Below are positions 1-5,220 of a DNA stretch of 5,220 bases, one piece after another (position 1 is the stretch's first letter; every line of letters begins with the position of its first letter). Location of the stretch: positions 1 to 5,220 of the forward strand of contig SLNI01000217.1 in assembly GCA_007133115.1 (NCBI GenBank). Direction: 5' to 3'. The notes under the pieces are model-generated. The model saw only the letters and a program-made list of their open reading frames with translations. It had not been told where the DNA came from and searched no databases. A program made the translations under genes and the position numbers. Source of the stretch: Thioalkalivibrio sp. (GTDB lineage: Bacteria > Pseudomonadota > Gammaproteobacteria > Ectothiorhodospirales > Ectothiorhodospiraceae).

Positions 1-576
1 AGCGCCATCGAGGTGTGCACGGTGCGCGACCTGCGCGTACACCTCATCGACCGGCATATCGACGGCGGTCTGCTGATCGAACTGTTTTCGCGCCGGGGGA
101 TCGGGACGCTGGTGAGCCGCGAGCCGGTGGAAAAGCTGCGCGCCGCCACGGTCGATGACGTGGGCGGCATTTTCGATCTGCTGCAGCCCCTGGAGAACGA
201 GGGCGTCCTCGTGCGGCGATCGCGCGAGCATCTCGAGCTCGAGATCGATTGCTTCCGGGTACTCGACGCCGACGGGCTGATCATCGGCACGGCGGCCCTG
301 TACACGTTCCCTGAAACCGGTGCCGCCGAAATCGCCTGTCTCGCGTTGCACTCGGACTACCGTGGCAGCGGCCGAGGGGACCAGATCCTGGAACACATGG
401 AGGCACTTGCGCTCCGGCGCGGCCATCGCAAGGTGTTCGTGCTGACGACGCGTACCGCCCAGTGGTTCCAGGAACGGGGATACCATCAAGGCAGCACCGC
501 CGACCTGCCGCCCAAGCGCCAGGCTCTGTACAACCAGGCGCGCAATTCGCGGGTGTTCGTGAAAAATCTCGCCTGA
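1..576 (+). CDS. argA: N-acetylglutamate synthase (amino-acid N-acetyltransferase), C-terminal part; 5' end outside window
   Basis: This is the last 191 residues of the enzyme that makes N-acetyl-L-glutamate from glutamate and acetyl-CoA, the first step of arginine synthesis in the cytoplasm. The reading frame is open from base 1, so no start is seen; the GTG at 13 is an internal valine. Visible residues 1-40 are the end of the amino-acid-kinase-like domain (HLIDRHIDGGLLIELF, then GIGTLVSRE). A GNAT acetyltransferase domain follows, with TVDDVGGIFDLLQPLE near 50-65, LVRRSRE near 70-76, the acetyl-CoA loop DYRGSGRG at 119-126, and the C-terminal signature FVLTTRTAQWFQERGY near 146-161. These match classical E. 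coli-type ArgA (about 440 residues) almost block for block. The kinase-like domain in ArgA is normally a regulatory arginine-binding module. It ends in TGA at 574-576 and converges on fetB. Confidence 0.96.
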   Translation, partial: SAIEVCTVRDLRVHLIDRHIDGGLLIELFSRRGIGTLVSREPVEKLRAATVDDVGGIFDLLQPLENEGVLVRRSREHLELEIDCFRVLDADGLIIGTAALYTFPETGAAEIACLALHSDYRGSGRGDQILEHMEALALRRGHRKVFVLTTRTAQWFQERGYHQGSTADLPPKRQALYNQARNSRVFVKNLA

Positions 577-620
577 CGGTGGCCCACGCACTGACATGGC
601 CCTGCAGCACCCCTGACGAT

Positions 621-698
621 AAAAAGGCCAGCCACGGAAGGATACGGACAAGACACTGAACGACTTTTTTCCGTGTGTTTCCGTGTTCTTCCGTGGCT
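621..698 (-). terminator. Probable intrinsic terminator for fetAB (possibly shared with argA)
   Basis: Read on the minus strand, the long hairpin 698-630 lies 12 bases after the fetB stop. It is followed by GGCC and then five T residues (625-621), which is the layout of a rho-independent terminator. Read on the plus strand the same hairpin follows argA but has no T tract after it, so a role in ending argA transcription is less certain. A T6 run at 665-670 lies inside or next to the loop. Confidence 0.45.
630..698. repeat. Long imperfect inverted repeat between convergent argA and fetB
   Basis: The outer arms 630-640 (agccacggaag) and 688-698 (cttccgtggct) are perfectly complementary over 11 bp. 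Continuing inward, 641-648 against 680-687 pairs throughout if two G-T wobbles are allowed, giving a 19-bp stem. After a small interruption, 651-660 against 669-678 matches at 8 of 10 positions. The whole element could fold into a stem of about 30 bp with a loop of about 8 nt (661-668). The right arm also contains CCGTG three times at an exact 10-base period (671, 681, 691). It resembles a dispersed intergenic repeat family that I recall from proteobacterial genomes, but copy number cannot be judged from one window. Confidence 0.7.
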
Positions 699-709
699 AC
701 ATCATTTCG

Positions 710-1513
710 TTAACGGCGCCCCGGATGCAGGCGGTCCAGACGCAGGCGCGAGCGCTGGTCGAACAGGCGGACCGAAGCCAGCCAGACCGCTCCCAAGGCC
801 CCGAATCCGGTGCCTGCAGCAATCAGGAACATGATCAGAATCTGGTATTTCACCGCCTCGACCGGTGCCACGCCCGCCAGGATCTGCCCCGTCATCATCC
901 CGGGCAGGCTCACGACACCGGCCGCTGCCATCGCGTTGATCGTCGGCATGAGACCGCTGCGCGCGGCTTCGCGACGCATGGTGGATGTGGCACAGAGCCA
1001 GGAGTCGCCGAGAGCCAGACGCCCCTCGATCACACGTCGTTCACGCCATACGGCCTGCGTCAACCGGTCCAGACCCAGGGCGATGCCGGTCATGGTGTTG
1101 CCGAGCAACATGCCCAGAAGCGGGATCGCGTACTGGGGCTCCCACCATGGAGTGGGGCCGACCATGGTCGTCAACGCCAGCACCGTGACCGCGAAGGCCG
1201 AGACGAACATCGTGGCGGTCCCGATGCCGTAGCCCCAGATCCCGGCGAAGCGCCGCTCCTGTCGCGCCATCACTTCGTAGCCCGCGATGAGCAGCATCAC
1301 GCCGGCCATCAATGCCACCCAACCGAGCTGCGCGTGATCGAACAGGGTCTGGAGCACGAGCCCGACCAGCAACAGCTGCAGTACGGTGCGTACAGACGCG
1401 ATCAGCAGGCTGCGACCTACTGCCAGACGTGCCCACAGCGTCAGACCGGCGAGCGCCAATACCAGCAGCGCCGCCAGCGCCAGATCCAGCGCACTGAGAC
1501 TGATTACGCTCAT
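710..1513 (-). CDS. fetB: FetB-type ABC exporter membrane subunit (UPF0014 family, iron export)
   Basis: A 267-residue integral membrane protein of the UPF0014/FetB (YbbM) family, the permease of an ABC transporter that in E. coli exports iron and raises resistance to oxidative stress. Several hydrophobic segments are visible: about 7-29, 36-57, 62-82, 92-118, 126-147, 192-215 and 224-248. Family hallmarks are the VGRSLLIASVRTVLQLLLVG block (32-51), GNTMTGIALGLDRL (138-151), the cytoplasmic EGRLALGDS (163-171) that probably forms the coupling region, and the highly conserved SLPGMMTGQILAG (202-214) followed by AVKYQI (220-225). The ATG at 1513 overlaps the fetA stop as ATGA, so the two are probably translationally coupled. 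No strong Shine-Dalgarno sequence is seen, which fits coupling. Family assignment is firm; iron as substrate rests on the E. coli homologue. Confidence 0.92.
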   Translation of the reverse strand: MSVISLSALDLALAALLVLALAGLTLWARLAVGRSLLIASVRTVLQLLLVGLVLQTLFDHAQLGWVALMAGVMLLIAGYEVMARQERRFAGIWGYGIGTATMFVSAFAVTVLALTTMVGPTPWWEPQYAIPLLGMLLGNTMTGIALGLDRLTQAVWRERRVIEGRLALGDSWLCATSTMRREAARSGLMPTINAMAAAGVVSLPGMMTGQILAGVAPVEAVKYQILIMFLIAAGTGFGALGAVWLASVRLFDQRSRLRLDRLHPGRR

Positions 1514-2118
1514 GCCACCAACCTGCGGTCCCGGATCTCAAGCACGCGCCCCCCGAGACGGCCACGTTGCAGGGTATCGTGACTGACCCAGAGCGCACCG
1601 GCTTCCGAAGCGGCCAGGTAACTGCGGACCGCGCGCTCGATGCGCCGGGTATTCTCCAGGTCGAGATTGGCGGTGGGTTCGTCCAGCAACAGGATTCGGG
1701 GCCGATTGAGGAATGCGCGCAGCAGGCCCAGACGCTGGCGTTCGCCACTCGACAGACGCTCGACTTCCCAGTCCAGCGCTTCGTCGGGCAGCGAAAAGCG
1801 CTCCAGCCAGGATCCTGCCTGATCAGGCTCCCATCCGGCCGGAAAATGCTCCCGCACCGTCTCTGCCCACCACGCGGTTTCCGCCGGTACATAGGCGACC
1901 TGGCGCCGCCAGTCCGTGGGCGGGATCCGCTCCCGATCGCGCGCCATCAAGCGTACCGTGCCCCGGCTGGGATCCAGATCCGCCAGGGCTCGCAGCAGCA
2001 GGGATTTTCCGGAACCCGAGGCGCCGGTGATCTGCACCAGCTCTCCGGCCTGCAGATACAGATCGAGGGGACCCAGCTGCTCGGTTTCCAACGCCCGGAC
2101 GTCCAGTAAACGCTCCAT
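1510..2118 (-). CDS. fetA: FetA-type ABC transporter ATP-binding subunit
   Basis: A 202-residue ABC ATPase that would energise FetB. From the chosen ATG at 2118 the motifs are: Walker A GASGSGKS (32-39), a Q-loop region VAYVPAETAWW (74-84), signature LSSGE (122-126), Walker B ILLLDEP (142-148), D-loop NLD (151-153) and switch histidine in LWVSHD (176-181). The stretch RSYLAASEAGALWVSHD aligns well with E. coli FetA. The Q-loop glutamine is absent (Ala79/Glu80 in its place) and the signature is LSSGE, not LSGGQ. Start choice: the frame is open to 2226, but the residues before 2118 do not resemble an ABC domain. ATG 2118 gives the usual short N-terminal strand (MERLLDVRALE). It is directly preceded by a purine-rich AGGGG, which is closer than ideal, so ATG 2136 (208 aa) is an alternative. 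It overlaps fetB by 4 nt. Confidence 0.9.
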   Translation of the reverse strand: MERLLDVRALETEQLGPLDLYLQAGELVQITGASGSGKSLLLRALADLDPSRGTVRLMARDRERIPPTDWRRQVAYVPAETAWWAETVREHFPAGWEPDQAGSWLERFSLPDEALDWEVERLSSGERQRLGLLRAFLNRPRILLLDEPTANLDLENTRRIERAVRSYLAASEAGALWVSHDTLQRGRLGGRVLEIRDRRLVA

Positions 2119-2177
2119 CCCCTGCCCAATCGCCATTCGCAAAGCCGCGATTCTACCCGCCCCACAGAATACGGGCA

Positions 2178-2187
2178 TGTCGCGACA
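2178..2187. promoter_or_regulatory. Perfect 10-bp palindrome upstream of fetA (possible operator)
   Basis: TGTCGCGACA reads the same on both strands and lies 60 bases upstream of the fetA ATG. Flanking GGC (2174-2176) and GCC (2188-2190) extend the symmetry with one unpaired base. The position suits a repressor or activator site for fetAB, but no regulator can be named and no convincing promoter is visible beside it. A weak TATTCT-like -10 on the minus strand is the best candidate. Confidence 0.25.
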
Positions 2188-2250
2188 GCCACACAACGAA
2201 TGCCTGCCGATCGAAGCCTGTAACAAGAAACCTCGTGGGTGCTCCCATCC

Positions 2251-2277
2251 AAAAAAAACGGGCGCTTTCGCGCCCGT
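2251..2277 (-). terminator. Intrinsic terminator of the glnK-amtB unit
   Basis: On the minus strand a perfect 8-bp stem ACGGGCGC / GCGCCCGT closes a GAAA tetraloop (stem-loop 2277-2258) and runs straight into eight T residues (2258-2251, the first being the last paired base). This is a textbook rho-independent terminator. It lies about 100 nt after the amtB stop and separates glnK-amtB from fetAB. Confidence 0.93.
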
Positions 2278-2317
2278 AAACCACCAACTTCAAGTCCTGG
2301 GAGACTGTGTGGTCGGT

Positions 2318-2365
2318 GACGGAGGAGACTCCGTCGGGTGTCCGGACTCTGCGGCCCGGACACCC
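2318..2365 (-). other. Two abutting hairpins in the amtB 3' untranslated region
   Basis: Reading from the amtB stop, the first hairpin has a perfect 10-bp stem (2365-2356 with 2345-2336, GGGTGTCCGG / CCGGACACCC) and a 10-nt loop. The second starts at the very next base and has a perfect 7-bp stem (2335-2329 with 2324-2318, GACGGAG / CTCCGTC) and a 4-nt loop. Neither is followed by a T tract, so they are not simple terminators. They could stabilise the 3' end of the mRNA or belong to a 3'-UTR-derived small RNA ending at the terminator downstream; both ideas are inference. Confidence 0.6.
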
Positions 2366-2377
2366 TGTTCGATGGAG

Positions 2378-3655
2378 TTACGACTTCTTGACGAACTCCG
2401 GGTAGGCCTCGAGACCGCACTCGGCGACGTCGGCACCGACGTACTCGTCCTCTTCCGAGAGACGGATGCCCATGACCAGCTTCAGGATGAACCACACGAT
2501 CAGGCTGGTGACGAAGACGAAGGCGAAGATCGCTGCCAGGCCAATGATCTGGCCCATGAAGGTCGCATCGCCGTTCGACAGCAGGACCGCCATCACCCCC
2601 CAGATCCCCGCCGTCCCGTGCGCGGAGATCGCACCGACCGGGTCGTCGATCTTCAGCTTATCCAGCCCGACGATCGAGAAGACCACGATCACGCCACCGA
2701 CGCCACCGATGATCGCCGCGAGCAGTGGGCTCGGGCTCAGCGGATCGGCGGTGATAGCGACCAGGCCGGCGATCGCGCCGTTCAGCGCCATCGTCAGGTC
2801 CGCCTTGCCAAACAGCAGCCTGGACATGATCAGCGCCGTGATCACGCCACCGGCAGCCGAGAGGTTCGTGTTCGCGAACACTGCGGCAACGTTGTTCGCG
2901 GAATCGACGTCCGAGACTTTCAGCTCGGAACCGCCGTTGAAGCCGAACCAGCCGAGCCACAGAATCAGCACACCCAGCGTGGCCAGCGGCAGGGCAGCAC
3001 CCGGGATGGCGTTGATCTGCCCGTCCGGACCGTATTTGCCCTTGCGTGCGCCGAGCAGCAGCACACCCGCAAGCGCCGCGACCGCACCGGTGAAGTGGAC
3101 GATGCCGGAACCGGCGTAGTCGACGTAGCCGAGCTCGTCGAGGAAGCCGCCGCCCCAGCTCCAGAAACCCTGGATCGGGTAGATGAAGCCGGTCATCACG
3201 ACCGCGAAGGCGAGGAACGCCCACAGCTTCATGCGCTCGGCGACCGCACCCGAGATGATCGACATCGCGGTGGCCACGAACACGACCTGGAAGAAGAAGT
3301 CCGCCCGGTCTGAATAATACGGGCGGTCGCCGAGTCCGTCGTAGGACAGGTCACCGGTGAAGCCCGCGGCCACATCAGCCGGGGTGTTGTCACCCGAGAT
3401 GAAGAAGCCGATGCCCGGGATGAAGGAGTTGATCCCGTCGCTATACATGATGTTGTAACCCACCACCATGAACATCACGCTGGCAATCGAATACAGCGCG
3501 ATGTTCTTGGTGAGGATCTCGGCCGTGCTCTTGTTGCGGACCAGACCCGCTTCGAGCATCGTGAAGCCCGCGGCCATCCACATGACCAACGCGCCCGATA
3601 TCAGGAAATAGAAGGTATCGAGGGCGTAGGCAAGTTCTGCTACTTGCTGTTCCAT
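2378..3655 (-). CDS. amtB: Ammonium channel/transporter AmtB
   Basis: A 425-residue member of the Amt/MEP/Rh family, a trimeric inner-membrane channel that carries ammonium into the cell under nitrogen limitation. About eleven hydrophobic segments are visible. Early Amt signature AGFTMLEAGLVRNKS covers 29-43. Key residues align with E. coli AmtB: Asp179 and His187 in DYAGSGIVHFTGA (twin-His first member), His346 in ISAHGTAGIWG (second member), Trp236, Phe239 and Ser243 in WFGFNGGS (ammonium recruitment site and gate), and a gating Phe in FFFQ (120-123). No cleaved signal peptide is evident; the first membrane segment begins near residue 15. The cytoplasmic tail GIRLSEEDEYVGADVAECG is the GlnK-responsive region. 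The ATG at 3655 follows GGAG by 10 nt. It sits 41 nt after glnK, the conserved glnK-amtB arrangement, and is followed by a structured 3' region and a terminator. Confidence 0.97.
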   Translation of the reverse strand: MEQQVAELAYALDTFYFLISGALVMWMAAGFTMLEAGLVRNKSTAEILTKNIALYSIASVMFMVVGYNIMYSDGINSFIPGIGFFISGDNTPADVAAGFTGDLSYDGLGDRPYYSDRADFFFQVVFVATAMSIISGAVAERMKLWAFLAFAVVMTGFIYPIQGFWSWGGGFLDELGYVDYAGSGIVHFTGAVAALAGVLLLGARKGKYGPDGQINAIPGAALPLATLGVLILWLGWFGFNGGSELKVSDVDSANNVAAVFANTNLSAAGGVITALIMSRLLFGKADLTMALNGAIAGLVAITADPLSPSPLLAAIIGGVGGVIVVFSIVGLDKLKIDDPVGAISAHGTAGIWGVMAVLLSNGDATFMGQIIGLAAIFAFVFVTSLIVWFILKLVMGIRLSEEDEYVGADVAECGLEAYPEFVKKS

Positions 3656-3696
3656 GATCGGATTTCTCCAGTGAAAGTGTTTTCAGTCGCAGCGCG

Positions 3697-4038
<342 letters not shown>

Positions 4039-4041
4039 TCA

Positions 4042-4047
4042 CTCCTT
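4042..4047 (-). promoter_or_regulatory. Ribosome binding site of glnK
   Basis: AAGGAG on the minus strand is a near-perfect Shine-Dalgarno sequence. Its spacing of 6 nt to the ATG at 4035, against 3 nt to the ATG at 4038, decides the start of glnK. Confidence 0.8.
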
Positions 4048-4106
4048 TTTGACAGAGCCGTGTTATCCGCAGGGGACGTGTAGTGTCTTGCTGACGAGCA
4101 GTCCCT

Positions 4107-4122
4107 TGCATGGCCCGTGCCA
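4107..4122 (-). promoter_or_regulatory. Sigma-54 (RpoN) promoter of glnK-amtB
   Basis: The minus strand reads TGGCACGGGCCATGCA. Against the consensus TGGCACG-N4-TTGCA every fixed position matches except one (ATGC for TTGC). The invariant GG (-24) and GC (-12) have the required spacing. Counting from the GC, transcription should begin near 4096, giving a 5' leader of about 60 nt before glnK. Sigma-54 control of glnK-amtB is the known arrangement in enteric bacteria and many other proteobacteria. Confidence 0.88.
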
Positions 4123-4184
4123 ACCGACACGGCATCCTCATCGGAACGGTTTGGCGTCGATTGAGTGGGGTTCGGAACGGCGAT

Positions 4185-4201
4185 CGCACCAGATTGGCGC
4201 G
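4185..4201. promoter_or_regulatory. NtrC-like enhancer site, proximal
   Basis: CGCACCAGATTGGCGCG matches the NtrC dyad TGCACCA-N3-TGGTGCA at 11 of 14 fixed positions and is itself nearly symmetrical (6 of 7 arm positions pair). Its centre, 4193, is about 97 bp upstream of the predicted glnK start of transcription, a normal distance for an NtrC enhancer. Confidence 0.7.
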
Positions 4202-4217
4202 GAAAACCCCTCACAAA

Positions 4218-4234
4218 TGCCCATTTCTGGTGCA
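4218..4234. promoter_or_regulatory. NtrC-like enhancer site, distal
   Basis: TGCCCATTTCTGGTGCA holds one perfect NtrC half-site (TGGTGCA) and a degenerate partner (4 of 7). It is embedded in a larger inverted repeat with perfect 7-bp arms, CAAATGC (4214-4220) and GCATTTG (4232-4238). Its centre, 4226, lies about 130 bp upstream of the predicted transcription start and 33 bp from the proximal site. It begins about 16 bp beyond the end of folK. Confidence 0.6.
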
Positions 4235-4254
4235 TTTGCCTCAGGTTCGGAGCG

Positions 4255-4776
4255 TTACCGGGATCGTGGGCAGGAAAAGGGGGCCGGAACCAGCACCCGA
4301 AGCGTGTCCCGTCCCTCGAAGCGGCGCCAGAGATCCCCAAGCCGAACCGAAGATCCGGGCAGCCGCAGGTCGGGCACCAACATCGCCAGCGGACCGAGCA
4401 CGTAGGCGCGGGTCAGGATCTCGGGGTGGGGTAGCGGCGGCTCGGCCGCGGTCTCGTCACCGAGCAACAGCAGGTCGGCGTCGAGGATCTTGGGCATATG
4501 GCGCGGTTCATCCGGCTCGCGCCCCAGGCATTGCTCGATCTGTTTCAGGCAGGTTTTCAGAGCCCTCGCGGGCAACGCGGTCTCGAAGGCCACGCAGAGA
4601 TTCCAGTAGTCGGGACCCGTATAGCCGGCGGCAGGACTGCGGCATACCGGGGAGCATTCCAGGCCCCCGAACTGCCGACCGAGTTGCTCCAGCGCCATCG
4701 CCAGATGGTGCGCCGGATCGACGTTGCTGCCGAGCCCGACGTACGCCAGCCGAAAGCTGCGGGGTCCCGTACTCAA
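4255..4776 (-). CDS. folK: 2-amino-4-hydroxy-6-hydroxymethyldihydropteridine diphosphokinase (HPPK), divergent form
   Basis: A 173-residue HPPK-family protein, which would transfer pyrophosphate from ATP to 6-hydroxymethyl-7,8-dihydropterin, the step after FolB in folate synthesis. Evidence: N-terminal AYVGLGSNVDP (11-21), substrate-loop SPVCRSPAAGYTGPDYWN (42-59), the metal-binding pair Asp99 and Asp101 in KILDADLLLLG, and the C-terminal LPHPEILTRAYVLGPLAML (His117, Arg123). The usual signature RWGPRTLDLD reads RHMPKILDAD here: the Trp is His and the active-site Arg (Arg92 in E. coli) is Lys96. The gene begins with TTG at 4776, sharing TTGA with the folB stop; no ATG or GTG is available at the right place, and the protein family aligns from about residue 9. 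It may be a second, FolB-linked HPPK paralogue and not the only one in the genome. It ends in TAA at 4255-4257. Confidence 0.87.
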   Translation of the reverse strand: MSTGPRSFRLAYVGLGSNVDPAHHLAMALEQLGRQFGGLECSPVCRSPAAGYTGPDYWNLCVAFETALPARALKTCLKQIEQCLGREPDEPRHMPKILDADLLLLGDETAAEPPLPHPEILTRAYVLGPLAMLVPDLRLPGSSVRLGDLWRRFEGRDTLRVLVPAPFSCPRSR

Positions 4777-5126
4777 CTGCGGCCGCGCTCGATCCGGATC
4801 CCCACCTCGCGCACCCCGGCCACCGCACCGGGCTTGCCCACCGTCAGCCGTATCGAATGTCCGCGAAAGCGATCGAGCAACGTCTGGGCGATTTCCTCGG
4901 CGAGGGATTCCAGTAGCACGTGGGTCTCCCGGGCGGCAATCGATCGAATGCAGTTGGCCACCGCCTCGTAATCGACGGTATCGGCGATATCGCCGGATCG
5001 GCCGGCGACCCGGGTATCCGTTCCCAGTTCGATATCGAATCGCAGCCGACGCCGTATCCTCTGCTCCCAGGCGTAGACGCCGATGACGGCCTCGACTTCC
5101 AGGTCGTGGAGATAGATCAGATCCAT
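4773..5126 (-). CDS. folB: Dihydroneopterin aldolase
   Basis: A 117-residue member of the small FolB/T-fold family. It cleaves 7,8-dihydroneopterin to 6-hydroxymethyl-7,8-dihydropterin and glycolaldehyde (and often epimerises the substrate) in folate synthesis. The whole chain matches the family in order and length: IYLHDLEVEAVIGVYAWE with the pterin-contacting Glu21, TVDYEAV with Tyr53, the LLESLAEEIA helix with the pterin-anchoring Glu73, and the catalytic Lys98 in VGKPGAV. The ATG at 5126 gives the standard start (MDLIYLHDLEV); only a weak GGTAA lies upstream as ribosome site. Its stop overlaps the TTG start of folK, so folB-folK are one unit supplying consecutive enzymes. A divergent gene begins 56 bp upstream. 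No strong promoter was identified in that gap. Confidence 0.95.
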   Translation of the reverse strand: MDLIYLHDLEVEAVIGVYAWEQRIRRRLRFDIELGTDTRVAGRSGDIADTVDYEAVANCIRSIAARETHVLLESLAEEIAQTLLDRFRGHSIRLTVGKPGAVAGVREVGIRIERGRS

Positions 5127-5182
5127 GAAAGCGTTACCATTGTGGGCATGACCTCGGATCGCGAAGTATGGGGAAGGTACAC

Positions 5183-5220
5183 ATGAGCACGCAATTTCGC
5201 GAACTGCCCTGGGCCGACGC
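5183..5220 (+). CDS. Start of an unidentified gene, truncated by the window end
   Basis: An ATG at 5183 preceded by GGGGAAGG (AAGG 5 nt before the ATG) opens a frame that runs to the window end (MSTQFRELPWADA). It is divergent from folB with a 56-bp gap. Only 12 to 13 residues are visible, too few to name the product. The F-R-E-L-x-W-A-D-A pattern is reminiscent of N termini of some small GNAT acetyltransferases, which is a guess. Confidence 0.5.
   Translation, partial: MSTQFRELPWAD

Noticed and set aside
683..1582. A 299-codon plus-strand open frame opposite fetB
   Set aside because: Its product is Gln/His/Arg-rich without recognisable motifs, while the opposite strand encodes a conserved UPF0014 membrane protein.
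1041..1892. A 283-codon minus-strand open frame overlapping fetA and fetB in another frame
   Set aside because: It is a shadow of two genes that show intact catalytic and membrane motifs in their own frames.
1916..3313. A 465-codon open frame on the plus strand, opposite fetA and amtB
   Set aside because: It is antisense to clearly recognised genes, its product is a low-complexity Asp/Arg/Glu-rich string with no family features, and long antisense frames are expected in GC-rich DNA.
4048..4053. TTGACA on the plus strand, a perfect sigma-70 -35 hexamer
   Set aside because: It points away from glnK, no -10 hexamer lies 16-18 bases downstream, and no plus-strand gene follows.
4123..4184. Possible IHF site between the NtrC dyads and the sigma-54 promoter
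   Set aside because: IHF sites are common at such promoters, but no stretch here fits the WATCAA-N4-TTR pattern well on either strand.
4214..4238. Inverted repeat CAAATGC/GCATTTG considered as a folK terminator
   Set aside because: The stem is short and AT-rich and no T tract follows on the minus strand; it fits better as part of the distal NtrC-like site.
4110..4916. A 268-codon plus-strand open frame across the glnK control region and opposite folK/folB
   Set aside because: The product is Arg/Pro/Ser-rich with no family signal and runs antisense to folK and folB.
5148..5186. A 12-codon open frame (MTSDREVWGRYT) ending in ATGA overlap with the gene starting at 5183
   Set aside because: It could be a leader peptide, but no ribosome site is evident and such short frames arise by chance; its last codons are simply the ribosome site of the next gene.

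Overview
The window is GC-rich (by eye, low to mid 60s percent GC), gene-dense bacterial chromosome. Gene content and protein style point to a gammaproteobacterium: a fused ArgA-type N-acetylglutamate synthase, a glnK-amtB pair under sigma-54/NtrC-like signals, and a folB-folK pair. Ectothiorhodospiraceae/Chromatiales-like bacteria are a plausible home, but that is inference from protein similarity recalled from memory.

Layout. Positions 1-576 (+) hold the C-terminal part of argA, which enters from outside the window. Positions 577-709 are a convergent intergenic gap dominated by a long imperfect inverted repeat. Positions 710-2118 (-) are fetA-fetB, an ABC-type metal (iron) exporter pair with overlapping stop and start codons. 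Positions 2119-2377 hold the fetA upstream region and a structured 3' region after amtB that ends in a textbook intrinsic terminator. Positions 2378-4035 (-) are glnK-amtB, the PII signal protein and the ammonium channel it gates. Positions 4036-4254 are the glnK control region: a near-consensus sigma-54 promoter and two upstream NtrC-like dyads 33 bp apart. Positions 4255-5126 (-) are folB-folK, two consecutive steps of folate synthesis, overlapping by TTGA. A divergent gene starts at 5183 (+) and runs off the end.

How the genes work together. On the minus strand the order of transcription is folB-folK, then glnK-amtB, then fetA-fetB. glnK-amtB is its own nitrogen-regulated unit with a promoter and a terminator. 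Under nitrogen limitation NtrC would activate the sigma-54 promoter, AmtB would import ammonium, and GlnK would block AmtB when nitrogen returns. FetAB and FolBK are housekeeping or stress functions with no evident link to nitrogen.

No mobile element, CRISPR array, tRNA or rRNA was seen, and there is no sign of a wholly new system. The most informative non-coding signals are the glnK enhancer/promoter arrangement, the argA/fetB inverted repeat and the hairpin series after amtB. The most notable protein details are non-canonical residues in the FetA Q-loop and in the FolK signature.
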